Below the pieces are notes generated by a model. That model was not told the origin of the DNA, did no database searches, and saw only the letters and a program-made list of their open reading frames with translations. Positions 41,793 to 49,140 of a DNA stretch of 64,000 nucleotides are shown one piece after another. The position numbers and the translations under genes were made by a program. The stretch comes from Nocardioides rotundus (lineage in GTDB: Bacteria > Actinomycetota > Actinomycetes > Propionibacteriales > Nocardioidaceae). The stretch covers positions 2,557,001 through 2,621,000 of the forward strand of contig NZ_CP082922.1 in NCBI RefSeq assembly GCF_019931675.1, written 5' to 3'. Within the stretch, counting starts at the first letter, position 1. The number at the start of each line of letters is the position of its first letter.

Positions 41793-43502
41793 CTACACGG
41801 GTACGCCGGCCGAGCCGGCGGGCAGGGGGAACCACCGCAGCCCCGCGAAGTCGTCGCCCCGGGCCGTGTCAGCGACCGGCGGGACCGCCTCGGCGAGGAC
41901 CCGCTCGCCCACGGTGAGGTAGCCCGCCAGGGCGCTCGGCGGAGCCGTGGTCCCGTGCCGCGGCCAGGTCATCTCGCCGGAGGCGTCGTACGCCACGTCG
42001 TGCAGGCGCAGCGGCGGCTCGGAGGAGCCCGCGCGGTGCCGCCAGAGCCCGGTCAGCGGCTCGAACCGGTAGTCGCCGAGCAGCCGCCAGCCCTCGCGGG
42101 CGACCAGCCGCACGGCGTCGATGATGTAGGAAGCGACCTCCTCGTCGAGGAAGTAGTTGAAGTTCACCCGCACCCAGCCGGGCTTGATCCCCTCGCACCC
42201 GGTCGCGATCTGCTCCTCGAAGGCCAGCGACCGCTCGACGTCGATGCCGAGCAGCCGGTGGCCGTAGGGGCCGGCGCACGAGCAGCCGCCGCGGGTCTGG
42301 ATGCCGAAGAGGTCGTTGAGCACCGCGACCACGAAGTTGTGGTGCAGGTAGCCGCCGCCCAGCTCCTCGGGCGCGCGCACCACGAAGGAGACGATGGACA
42401 GCCGTCGCGCGTCGGTGTTGCCGAGGATCTCGATGCTCGGCTCCTCCCTCCACGCCGCGACCGCGCGCTGCAGCATCGCCTCCTCATGCGCCTGGATGGT
42501 CGACACCCCGACGGCCTCCTTGAGCCCGAAGACCAGACCAGCGCGGATCGACTCGACGATCGCGGGCGTCCCGCCCTCCTCGCGGTGCGCGGGGTCCTCG
42601 ACGTAGCGGTGCTGGGTCGGGTTGACGTACATCACCGTCCCGCCGCCGGGCACCACCGGCACCCGGTTGGCCATCAGCTCGCGCCGGACCACCAGCACGC
42701 CGGGCGTGCCGGGGCCGCCGATGAACTTGTGCGGGCTGATGAAGACCGCGTCCTTGTACGACGCCCCCGGGCCGTTCATCTCGATCCGGACGTACGGCGC
42801 GCACGCGGCGAAGTCCCACAGCGACAGGGCGCCGTACTCGTGCAGCAGGTCGGCGATGCCGGCGGTGTCGGTGACGATGCCGGTGACGTTCGAGGCGGCG
42901 GAGAAGGAGCCGATCTTGAGCGGGCGGTCGGCGTGCCGCTCGAGCTCCTCGCGCAGGTGCTCGGTGCTGATGTGGCCGTCGGCGTCCTCGCGGATGGTGA
43001 CGACGTCGGCGATGGTTTCCCGCCAGGAGATCTCGTTGGAGTGGTGCTCGAAGGGGCCGATGAAGACGACCGGCCGCTCCTCGGCCGGGATCGCCTCGGT
43101 GAGGGCGTAGCGGTCGTCCAGCCCGGCGGGGACACGCAGGCCGAGGATGCCGATGAGCTTGTCGATCGCCGCCGTCGAGCCGGACCCGCAGAAGATCACC
43201 ACGGTGTCCTCGTCGCCGCCGACCGCGTCCCGGATGATCTCGCGGGCGTCCTCGCGCAGCCGGGTGGTCTGGCGGCCGGTGCCGCTGGCCTCGGTGTGCG
43301 TGTTGGCGTAGGCCGGGAGCACCTCGCTGCGGATGAAGTCCTCCACGAACGTGAGCGAGCGGCCCGACGCGGTGTAGTCGGCGTAGGTGACCCGGCGGGG
43401 CCCGTAGGGGCCGTCCATCACCTGGTCGTCGCCGATCACCGACGCCCGGATCCGGTCGAGCAGCGGCGTGGACGGCGGGGTCGGGGCGGGCGCGTCGGTC
43501 AC
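41793..43502 (-). CDS. Class V aminotransferase (cysteine desulfurase-like, long form)
   Basis: A PLP-dependent fold-type I protein of the CsdA/SufS-like group. The PLP lysine is in FISPHKFIGGPGTPGVLVV, and a cysteine-rich active loop GGCSCAGPYGHRLLGI replaces the usual single cysteine. At 569 residues it is about 150 longer than SufS, with a C-terminal extension from around residue 440. The extension (LTGLWRHRAGSSEPPLRL...) has no motif I recognise. The GTG at 43502 is 6 nt after a TACATT -10 box. Its physiological substrate is unknown; selenocysteine lyase-like activity is also possible. Confidence 0.85.
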   Translation of the reverse strand: MTDAPAPTPPSTPLLDRIRASVIGDDQVMDGPYGPRRVTYADYTASGRSLTFVEDFIRSEVLPAYANTHTEASGTGRQTTRLREDAREIIRDAVGGDEDTVVIFCGSGSTAAIDKLIGILGLRVPAGLDDRYALTEAIPAEERPVVFIGPFEHHSNEISWRETIADVVTIREDADGHISTEHLREELERHADRPLKIGSFSAASNVTGIVTDTAGIADLLHEYGALSLWDFAACAPYVRIEMNGPGASYKDAVFISPHKFIGGPGTPGVLVVRRELMANRVPVVPGGGTVMYVNPTQHRYVEDPAHREEGGTPAIVESIRAGLVFGLKEAVGVSTIQAHEEAMLQRAVAAWREEPSIEILGNTDARRLSIVSFVVRAPEELGGGYLHHNFVVAVLNDLFGIQTRGGCSCAGPYGHRLLGIDVERSLAFEEQIATGCEGIKPGWVRVNFNYFLDEEVASYIIDAVRLVAREGWRLLGDYRFEPLTGLWRHRAGSSEPPLRLHDVAYDASGEMTWPRHGTTAPPSALAGYLTVGERVLAEAVPPVADTARGDDFAGLRWFPLPAGSAGVPV

Positions 43503-43508
43503 GATCCT

Positions 43509-43514
43509 AATGTA
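43509..43514 (-). promoter_or_regulatory. -10 box of the 41793-43502 gene (leaderless)
   Basis: TACATT (TANNNT) on the minus strand lies 6 nt before the GTG at 43502, with no ribosome-binding site between. Confidence 0.5.
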
Positions 43515-43579
43515 CGCACATTCCGATGCCGGCGCCGCTTCGTGGAGTGGGTCACGCCGTACGGCGCACCCTTGCGACT

Positions 43580-43598
43580 GTGACAGTCCTACTGTCAC
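43580..43598. promoter_or_regulatory. Palindromic operator before the LLM-acyl-CoA dehydrogenase operon
   Basis: A perfect 8-bp inverted repeat, GTGACAGT-CCT-ACTGTCAC, spans a TACTGT -10 box (43590-43595). A site of this size and symmetry on the promoter is typical of a TetR-family repressor. No regulator gene is present in the window beside it. Confidence 0.7.
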
Positions 43599-43608
43599 GA
43601 TGACCCGC

Positions 43609-44649
43609 ATGAAGCTCTCGCACATGCTCATGTACGACGGCAACCCGCGGGCCGCCGCCGACCAGGTCGCCGAGCTGGAGAAGGCCGGGCTGGACCTGGT
43701 CTGGGTGGCCGAGGCCTACGGCTTCGACTCCCCCACGCTCATGGGCTACCTGGCGGCGAAGACCGAGCGGGTCGAGATCGGCGCCGGCATCCTCAACGTC
43801 TTCTCCCGCACACCGGGCGCCCTCCTGCAGACCGCCGCCGGGCTGGACAACGTGTCCGCCGGGCGCGCCGTCCTCGGCCTCGGGGCCTCGGGGCCGCAGG
43901 TGATCGAGGGCTTCCACGGGGTGCCGTACAAGAAGCCGCTGGCGCGCACCGCCGAGATCATCGACGTGGTGCGCCGCGGGCTGCGGCGCGAGCCGGTGAC
44001 CAACGACGGCACGTTCAAGATGCCGCTGAGCAAGGAGGACGGCGCGGTCACCGGGCTCGGGAAGGAGCTGAAGCTGCTCACCAAGCCCGAGCGCCCCGAG
44101 GTGCCGATCTGGATCGCGGCGCTGGGCCCGAAGTCGGTAGAGCAGGCCGCGGAGATCGCCGACGGCTGGATCCCCCACCTGTTCCACCCGGAGAAGTCGG
44201 GCTCGGTGTGGGGCGAGGCGCTGGCGATCGGCAAGGAGAAGCGGTCCGCGGACCTGGGCCCGCTGCAGATCACCGCGGGCGGCATGGTCGCGATCGGCGA
44301 GGGCCCGGAGACCAAGGCTCTGCTGGACTTCGCCCGGCCGCTGTTCGCCCTCTACGTCGGCGGGATGGGCGCGAAGAGCAAGAACTTCTACAACGACGTG
44401 GCGAAGGCCTACGGCTATGAGAAGGAGGCCGAGGAGATCCAGGACCTCTACCTCTCCGGCAAGAAGCGCGAGGCCGAGGCGCTGGTCCCGACCGAGTGGC
44501 TGGAGGCGGCGAACCTGGTCGGCCCGGCGTCCTACGTCAAGGAGCGGGTCGCGGCGTTCGCCGAGGCCGGCGTGACCCACCTGCAGGTGGTGCCGGCCTC
44601 CGACGACCCGGCCGGCACGATCCGCGAGCTGAAGGAGCTGATCGGATGA
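43609..44649 (+). CDS. LLM class F420-dependent oxidoreductase
   Basis: Bacterial luciferase-like monooxygenase superfamily, F420-using branch. The 346-residue product starts MKLSHMLMYDGNPRAAADQV, with VWVAEAYGFDSPTLMGYLAAKT, GLGASGPQVIEGFHGVPY and IWIAALGPKSVEQAAEIADGW. F420 use fits the fbiC gene 4.5 kb away. The ATG at 43609 is chosen over the ATG at 43600, which would lie within a few bases of the -10 box. It overlaps an acyl-CoA dehydrogenase gene by four bases. Confidence 0.9.
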   Translation: MKLSHMLMYDGNPRAAADQVAELEKAGLDLVWVAEAYGFDSPTLMGYLAAKTERVEIGAGILNVFSRTPGALLQTAAGLDNVSAGRAVLGLGASGPQVIEGFHGVPYKKPLARTAEIIDVVRRGLRREPVTNDGTFKMPLSKEDGAVTGLGKELKLLTKPERPEVPIWIAALGPKSVEQAAEIADGWIPHLFHPEKSGSVWGEALAIGKEKRSADLGPLQITAGGMVAIGEGPETKALLDFARPLFALYVGGMGAKSKNFYNDVAKAYGYEKEAEEIQDLYLSGKKREAEALVPTEWLEAANLVGPASYVKERVAAFAEAGVTHLQVVPASDDPAGTIRELKELIG

Positions 44650-45785
44650 GCCGGCTGTACGAGTCCGAGCACGAGGACTTCCGCAAGACCGCGCGGGCCT
44701 TCTTCGAGAAGGAGGTCGCGCCGTACCACGACCAGTGGGAGAAGGACGGGATCGTCCCGCGCGAGGTCTGGCTCAAGGCCGGCGAGGCGGGGCTGCTGTG
44801 CTTCGACGTGCCGGAGGAGTACGGCGGCCCCGGCATCGACGACTTCCGCTTCAACGTGGTGCTCTCCGAAGAGCAGACCCGCGCCGGTGCGAGCGGCGTC
44901 GGCTTCTCCGTGCACAGCGACATCATCGTCCCCTACCTCACCTCGCTGGGGACCGAGGAGCAGAAGCAGCGCTGGCTGCCGGGGTGCGTCTCCGGCGAGA
45001 CCATCACCGCGATCGCGATGACCGAGCCGGGCGCGGGGTCGGACCTGCAGGGGGTGCGCACCACCGCCGAGGACGCCGGCGACCACTACGTCCTCAACGG
45101 CTCGAAGACGTTCATCTCCAACGGGATCAACGCCGACCTGGTGATCGTGGTCGCGCGCACCGACCCCGAGGCCGGGCACCAGGGCATCTCGCTGCTGGTG
45201 GTCGAGCGGGACATGGAGGGCTTCGAGCGCGGGCGGAACCTGGACAAGATCGGCCTGCACGCGCAGGACACCGCGGAGCTGTCGTTCACCGACGTCCGGG
45301 TGCCGAAGGAGAACCTGCTCGGCGAGGAGGGCCAGGGGTTCATCTACCTCATGATGAACCTGCCGCAGGAACGGCTGATCATCGGCGCCCAGGCGGTCGC
45401 GGCGTGCGAGAGCGTGGTCGAGATGTGCCTGGAGTACGCCAAGACCCGCGAGGCCTTCAACCGCCCGATCGGCAAGTTCCAGCACAACCGGTTCCTGCTC
45501 GCCGAGATGGCCACCGAGGCGCGTGCGGCCCGGGCGTTCCTGGACGACCTGCTCGCCCGGCACCTGGACAAGGAGCTCACCGCCGTCGACGCCGCGATGA
45601 TCAAGTGGTGGTCCACCGAGCTGCAGAACAAGCTGGTCAACCAGGGCGTGCAGCTGCACGGCGGCTACGGCTACATGACCGAGTTCCCGATCGCGAAGGC
45701 CTACCTGGACTCCCGCATCTCCACGATCTACGGCGGCACGACCGAGATCCAGAAGGAGATCATCGGCCGCTCGCTGGGGCTCTAG
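44646..45785 (+). CDS. Acyl-CoA dehydrogenase
   Basis: FAD enzyme of the first beta-oxidation step. The 379-residue product has AMTEPGAGSDLQGVRTTA, the substrate-binding NGSKTFISNGINAD, and the C-terminal QLHGGYGYMTEFPIAKAYLDSRISTIYGGTTEIQKEII with the family glutamate (TEIQ region). The catalytic base position (Glu in YGGTTEI context) appears preserved. The ATG at 44646 overlaps the upstream LLM gene stop, so both form one operon behind the palindromic operator. The acyl chain specificity is unknown. Confidence 0.94.
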   Translation: MSRLYESEHEDFRKTARAFFEKEVAPYHDQWEKDGIVPREVWLKAGEAGLLCFDVPEEYGGPGIDDFRFNVVLSEEQTRAGASGVGFSVHSDIIVPYLTSLGTEEQKQRWLPGCVSGETITAIAMTEPGAGSDLQGVRTTAEDAGDHYVLNGSKTFISNGINADLVIVVARTDPEAGHQGISLLVVERDMEGFERGRNLDKIGLHAQDTAELSFTDVRVPKENLLGEEGQGFIYLMMNLPQERLIIGAQAVAACESVVEMCLEYAKTREAFNRPIGKFQHNRFLLAEMATEARAARAFLDDLLARHLDKELTAVDAAMIKWWSTELQNKLVNQGVQLHGGYGYMTEFPIAKAYLDSRISTIYGGTTEIQKEIIGRSLGL

Positions 45786-47246
45786 CGCGGTCCCGGGCGC
45801 TGGGCCCGCGGTTCGTACGGCGGTGCCGGCGGACGATGCAGGGCCACCACCTTCTCGGTCATGCGTACGGCGTCGGCAGGGCCGCCAACATCCCCGGCCG
45901 CGGCTCCGGCGTCGGTAACACTGCGGTCCCGCCGCCAGTACCAGACATGGGCGAGACCAGGAACCCACAGCACCCCCTGCCTGTGGGTCGACGGACGCAC
46001 CGGTATGTCTCGAACTCCCGCCCCCATCGTGGCGGCGATCGGGCCTCCGATCAGGTCGCCACCGAGCCAGCGGGTCACCGGAATGTAGAGGTTGGTCCAC
46101 CGAGTCGACGCGAACGGCGAGCCCTCATGCGCGACCAGGGGACCGCGCTCGTGCACCCGGTAGAAGGCGAGCGGCCCGTCCCCGCCGATGATCGCCTGCT
46201 TGCCTTCCCGGAGCCGGCGGTACTCCGAGTGCTGGAACTCACCACGAGGCGGGCAGGCCGGGGAACTCGTTCTCCTCGATCCGCTGATCGAACGAGGCGA
46301 CCCCGCTGCTCCACAGGTCGCGCGCGTGGGTCAGAGGGGAACCGACGGTCACCAGATCGCTCACCAGCCAGGGCACCCCCTGAGCGCGTTGTTCCTGGTG
46401 CAGCTGTCGTTGAAAGTGCTGGAACCGTCCGACATCGCTCGTCTCGGTCAGCGCGGTGCTCTCGACGCTGAAGTTCCAGGCCGCGGGCTGGCGTTCGGAG
46501 ACCGGTCGCGCAGACTCCTCCGGAGTCGGATCCCGCGGCCAGCGCAGCTCGTCGAAGGCCATGCGAATGATGTCGTAGGCGATCACGGAGCCGAGGCTGT
46601 GCCCGAACACGACGATGCGGCCGTAGCGCTGTTGCCCGTCGGCGTCTCGACGATGCAGCTCCATCAGGAGCTGGTGGCCGATCCTGCGGACGTTGTCCCG
46701 GTCGGGGATGTCACGCGGCCGTGGTGCGAACCAGCGGCTCGCGTCGGCCAGCGTCTCGGAGAACACCGAGGAACCCCATCCTCGGAGCAGCGGCCAGACG
46801 CCGAGGGCGAGTGGGGCGAGGGGGGCCAGGTATCGCAGCCATGGCGAGTCCCTGAACACGTAGTAGAGCCCGCCCGCCAACAGCAGCAACAGGATCAGCA
46901 GGCATCGTGCGGCCCAGACGATGCGGCGGAGCTGGTCTCCCTGGGAGCGAGTGAAAAGCAGTCTGGCCGCCCACGCGAGCACCGCGGGCGCGGAGCCGCC
47001 GGAGAGCGCGGGCGCCCAGTAGACCTCGTAGAAGTCGACCCTTCCCCGACCCTTGCCCCCGGGGATGACCAGTCGGCGCAGGTCGAGAAAGTCGGAGTCG
47101 CGATCCAGCTTGCTGAAGATCGGGCGCTCCCTCCCGTCCGGCCGGGTCCCGAAGACCGTGCGCACGAACCGCCGTACGGTGTCCATCGGCATCTGCTGGC
47201 CGATCCCGTGGACGACCAGTACCGCCGTCGGCTTCGGTGTCACCAT
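45782..47246 (-). pseudogene. Alpha/beta hydrolase (PGAP1/lipase-like), frameshifted
   Basis: The 335-codon 5' part (46239-47246) begins MVTPKPTAVLVVHGIGQQMPMDT and has the nucleophile elbow GHSLGSVIAYD plus a two-helix hydrophobic segment. Its frame stops at TGA (46239-46241) directly after NEFPGLPASW. One base on, the next frame reads on without a break as EFQHSEYRRLREGKQAIIGGDG, continuing to WTNLYIPVTRWLGGDLIGGPIA and a stop at 45782. That continuation has no own start until 46156, so the two parts look like one gene with a one-base insertion. GGGGGAGGG precedes the ATG at 47246. A sequencing error is also possible. Predicted activity: esterase or lipase. Confidence 0.65.
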
Positions 47247-47318
47247 CGTGCCCTCCCCCTGGAGCCGAATGTAGCCCTGTCCAGCTCGGAATGCCGGTGG
47301 TCGGGCCGCAGTATGGAT

Positions 47319-47541
47319 GGTCGAGCTGGTCGAGACCCCGGGCTCGCGTGAAGAATCGACCACGGGTGGGGGTAGTGCACCCGGTCGGCGGCGGTTCGGG
47401 TGCATTTCTGCGCACGACCGGGAGGTCTTCACCGTGGGGGCGCCACTTCGATGGTCAAGCTCGTCGAGACCATCCAGCACTCTCGGTGGTCGAGCTTGTC
47501 GAGACCACCCAGGCCTGCCGGTGGTCGAGCTGGTCGAGACC
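47319..47541 (+). repeat. Four copies of a 19-bp repeat downstream of the HNH gene
   Basis: Copies of GGTCGAGCTNGTCGAGACC (or one-base variants) lie at 47319-47337, 47453-47471, 47488-47506 and 47523-47541, all in the same orientation. Flanking GGTGG/CCACC extends some into an imperfect palindrome. They fill most of the gap between the hydrolase gene (ends at 47246 on this side) and the HNH gene (starts 47560 on this side). Otherwise no gene is visible in the 313-base gap. Confidence 0.85.
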
Positions 47542-47559
47542 GTCTCGTCGACGTACCTG

Positions 47560-48876
47560 TCACGTGCGTCGGGTGAAGCGGACTTTGCCGTGTTTGTCGA
47601 GGTGGTGCTGGTAGGTGGGGTCGTGGATCATCTGGTGGTGGGAGGGGCAGTAGAACCGGCCGTCCTTGACGCTGGTGGAGCCGCCTTTGGACCACGGTGT
47701 CTCGTGATGGGCCTGGCACTTGTCGGCGGGCATGTCGCAGCCCGCGGCGGAGCAGCCGCCGTCGCGGACGCCCATGGCGATCCGTTGCGCGGGGGTGTGG
47801 AACCGTCTCTTGCGGCCCATGTCGAGCACGACGGAGGGTCCGCCGAGGACGATCGGGATGATCCCGGCCTCACAGGCCAGGCGTCGGGCTTGGCCGGCGG
47901 TGATCTTGGACCCGGTGTCCAGGGATGCTGCCTTCAACCCGCCCAGCAGGGTCTCCAGCTCCATGGTGACCACCACGGTCGCGGAGATCCCGCCGCTGGT
48001 GGGGAGGGTGTCGGCGGGGCGGGACTCGACCAGCTCGCAGAACGCCTCACCCAGTCCCTTGCGCGACAGCGGCCGATGCCGCGGGGCCTGGACCGGGTCG
48101 ACCGCACCGTCCACAGCGTCCGCATCGGCCGCGGCGGCGTTGGTCTGCTCGGCCACCGTCGTGGTGGGGTGGGTGTGTTTGGACCAGGCGATCGCGTGAA
48201 CCTGGCGGCGCAGCATCTCTCCTTGGGCGGTCGGGAGGGTGAACCAGCCCCGCATGGTGCCGTCACCGGAGTCCCGGATCCCGAACCCGACCCGCTCCCG
48301 CGCGGCGCGCTCTTCGGTCTCGAGTCGTCGTGCTTCTTCGGCGTCCGCGGTCGCGGGGTCGATGACCTCGAACAGCCGCCGCCCCAGGATGCGGAGGTCT
48401 TTGGCGTCGTGATCGGCCGCGAGGTCCAGCATCCGCTGGGTGGCGGCGGGCAGCACCCACACCTCGGCGTCGGCGGGCACCTGCTCCAGGGCGTCGGTGA
48501 TCGCGCGGGCCTGGTCGGTCAGGATCCGACCCGACTCCAACGCCTCGGCGACCTCGGGGTGAGCCTCGACCTGGGTCGCGAGCCGCCGGAAGGCGTGCGC
48601 GTCGCGGCGCACCATCCGCATCCGGTGGGCCCACCAGTTCGTCGTGGACGTCGCCCCCGAGGCCAGGCCGGTCTCCACCGACTCGGCGTGACGTAGCACC
48701 CGCAACAACAGCGCATCGGCCTGCGCCCGGGCCCGGGTCAACGCCTCCAACACCTCCCCGGCCTCGCCCGCGGCCATGGACCACACCGGCACCCCGGCCG
48801 CCTGCGTGAGTTCGGTCTCGATGCGCGCGACCGCAGCGGCCACCGGGTGGCTCGGATGCAGCGGCTTGGTCGACAT
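47560..48876 (-). CDS. DUF222/HNH endonuclease domain protein
   Basis: A 438-residue protein with an N-terminal alpha-helical DUF222 region (about 20-350) and a C-terminal HNH nuclease module (CSAAGCDMPADKCQAHHETPW, then GRFYCPSHHQMIHD): paired cysteines, HH and C-x2-HH are present, so the nuclease site appears intact. DUF222-HNH proteins are abundant in actinobacteria, often as multi-copy families, and have no settled role. This one is enclosed by oppositely oriented clusters of the 19-bp repeat. The ATG at 48876 has GGAAGAG nearby. Confidence 0.85.
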   Translation of the reverse strand: MSTKPLHPSHPVAAAVARIETELTQAAGVPVWSMAAGEAGEVLEALTRARAQADALLLRVLRHAESVETGLASGATSTTNWWAHRMRMVRRDAHAFRRLATQVEAHPEVAEALESGRILTDQARAITDALEQVPADAEVWVLPAATQRMLDLAADHDAKDLRILGRRLFEVIDPATADAEEARRLETEERAARERVGFGIRDSGDGTMRGWFTLPTAQGEMLRRQVHAIAWSKHTHPTTTVAEQTNAAAADADAVDGAVDPVQAPRHRPLSRKGLGEAFCELVESRPADTLPTSGGISATVVVTMELETLLGGLKAASLDTGSKITAGQARRLACEAGIIPIVLGGPSVVLDMGRKRRFHTPAQRIAMGVRDGGCSAAGCDMPADKCQAHHETPWSKGGSTSVKDGRFYCPSHHQMIHDPTYQHHLDKHGKVRFTRRT

Positions 48877-48984
48877 ACCCGGACTCTTCCAGGCGGCACC
48901 GACACTCCCACCCGGCAAACGACCCTCATCCACACCGATCCGGGTCACGATCAGGTCACAGGCGTCAAACCGCGCCACGGGGGT

Positions 48985-49073
48985 GGTCTCGACTAGCTCG
49001 ACCACCGACAGCAGCTCGACCACCGAAAGCAGCTCGACCAGCGGACAGCGGCCTGGTCTCGACAGGCTCGACC
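48985..49073 (-). repeat. 19-bp repeats upstream of the HNH gene (inverted orientation)
   Basis: Full copies in the opposite orientation lie at 48985-49003 and 49055-49073 (GGTCTCGACTAGCTCGACC, GGTCTCGACAGGCTCGACC). Half-copies (AGCTCGACCACCG, AGCTCGACCAGCG) lie at 49013-49025 and 49031-49042. So the gene is bracketed by facing clusters, in the manner of inverted ends. The gap to fbiC is otherwise empty. Confidence 0.8.
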
Positions 49074-49140
49074 ACCGAAGAGCGCTCCGCCCACCGGACC
49101 ACCGCGGTCGGCGGGGAGGGGCCCCTGGGAGACTGGGGCG

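Noticed and set aside
46239..46241. Programmed frameshift like that of prfB
   Set aside because: No slippery or Shine-Dalgarno-like stimulator with the right spacing could be identified; mutation or sequencing error is more likely.
47246..47480. N-terminal extension of the hydrolase gene to 47480
   Set aside because: It reads through the 19-bp repeats and lacks a ribosome-binding site; the ATG at 47246 has a strong one.
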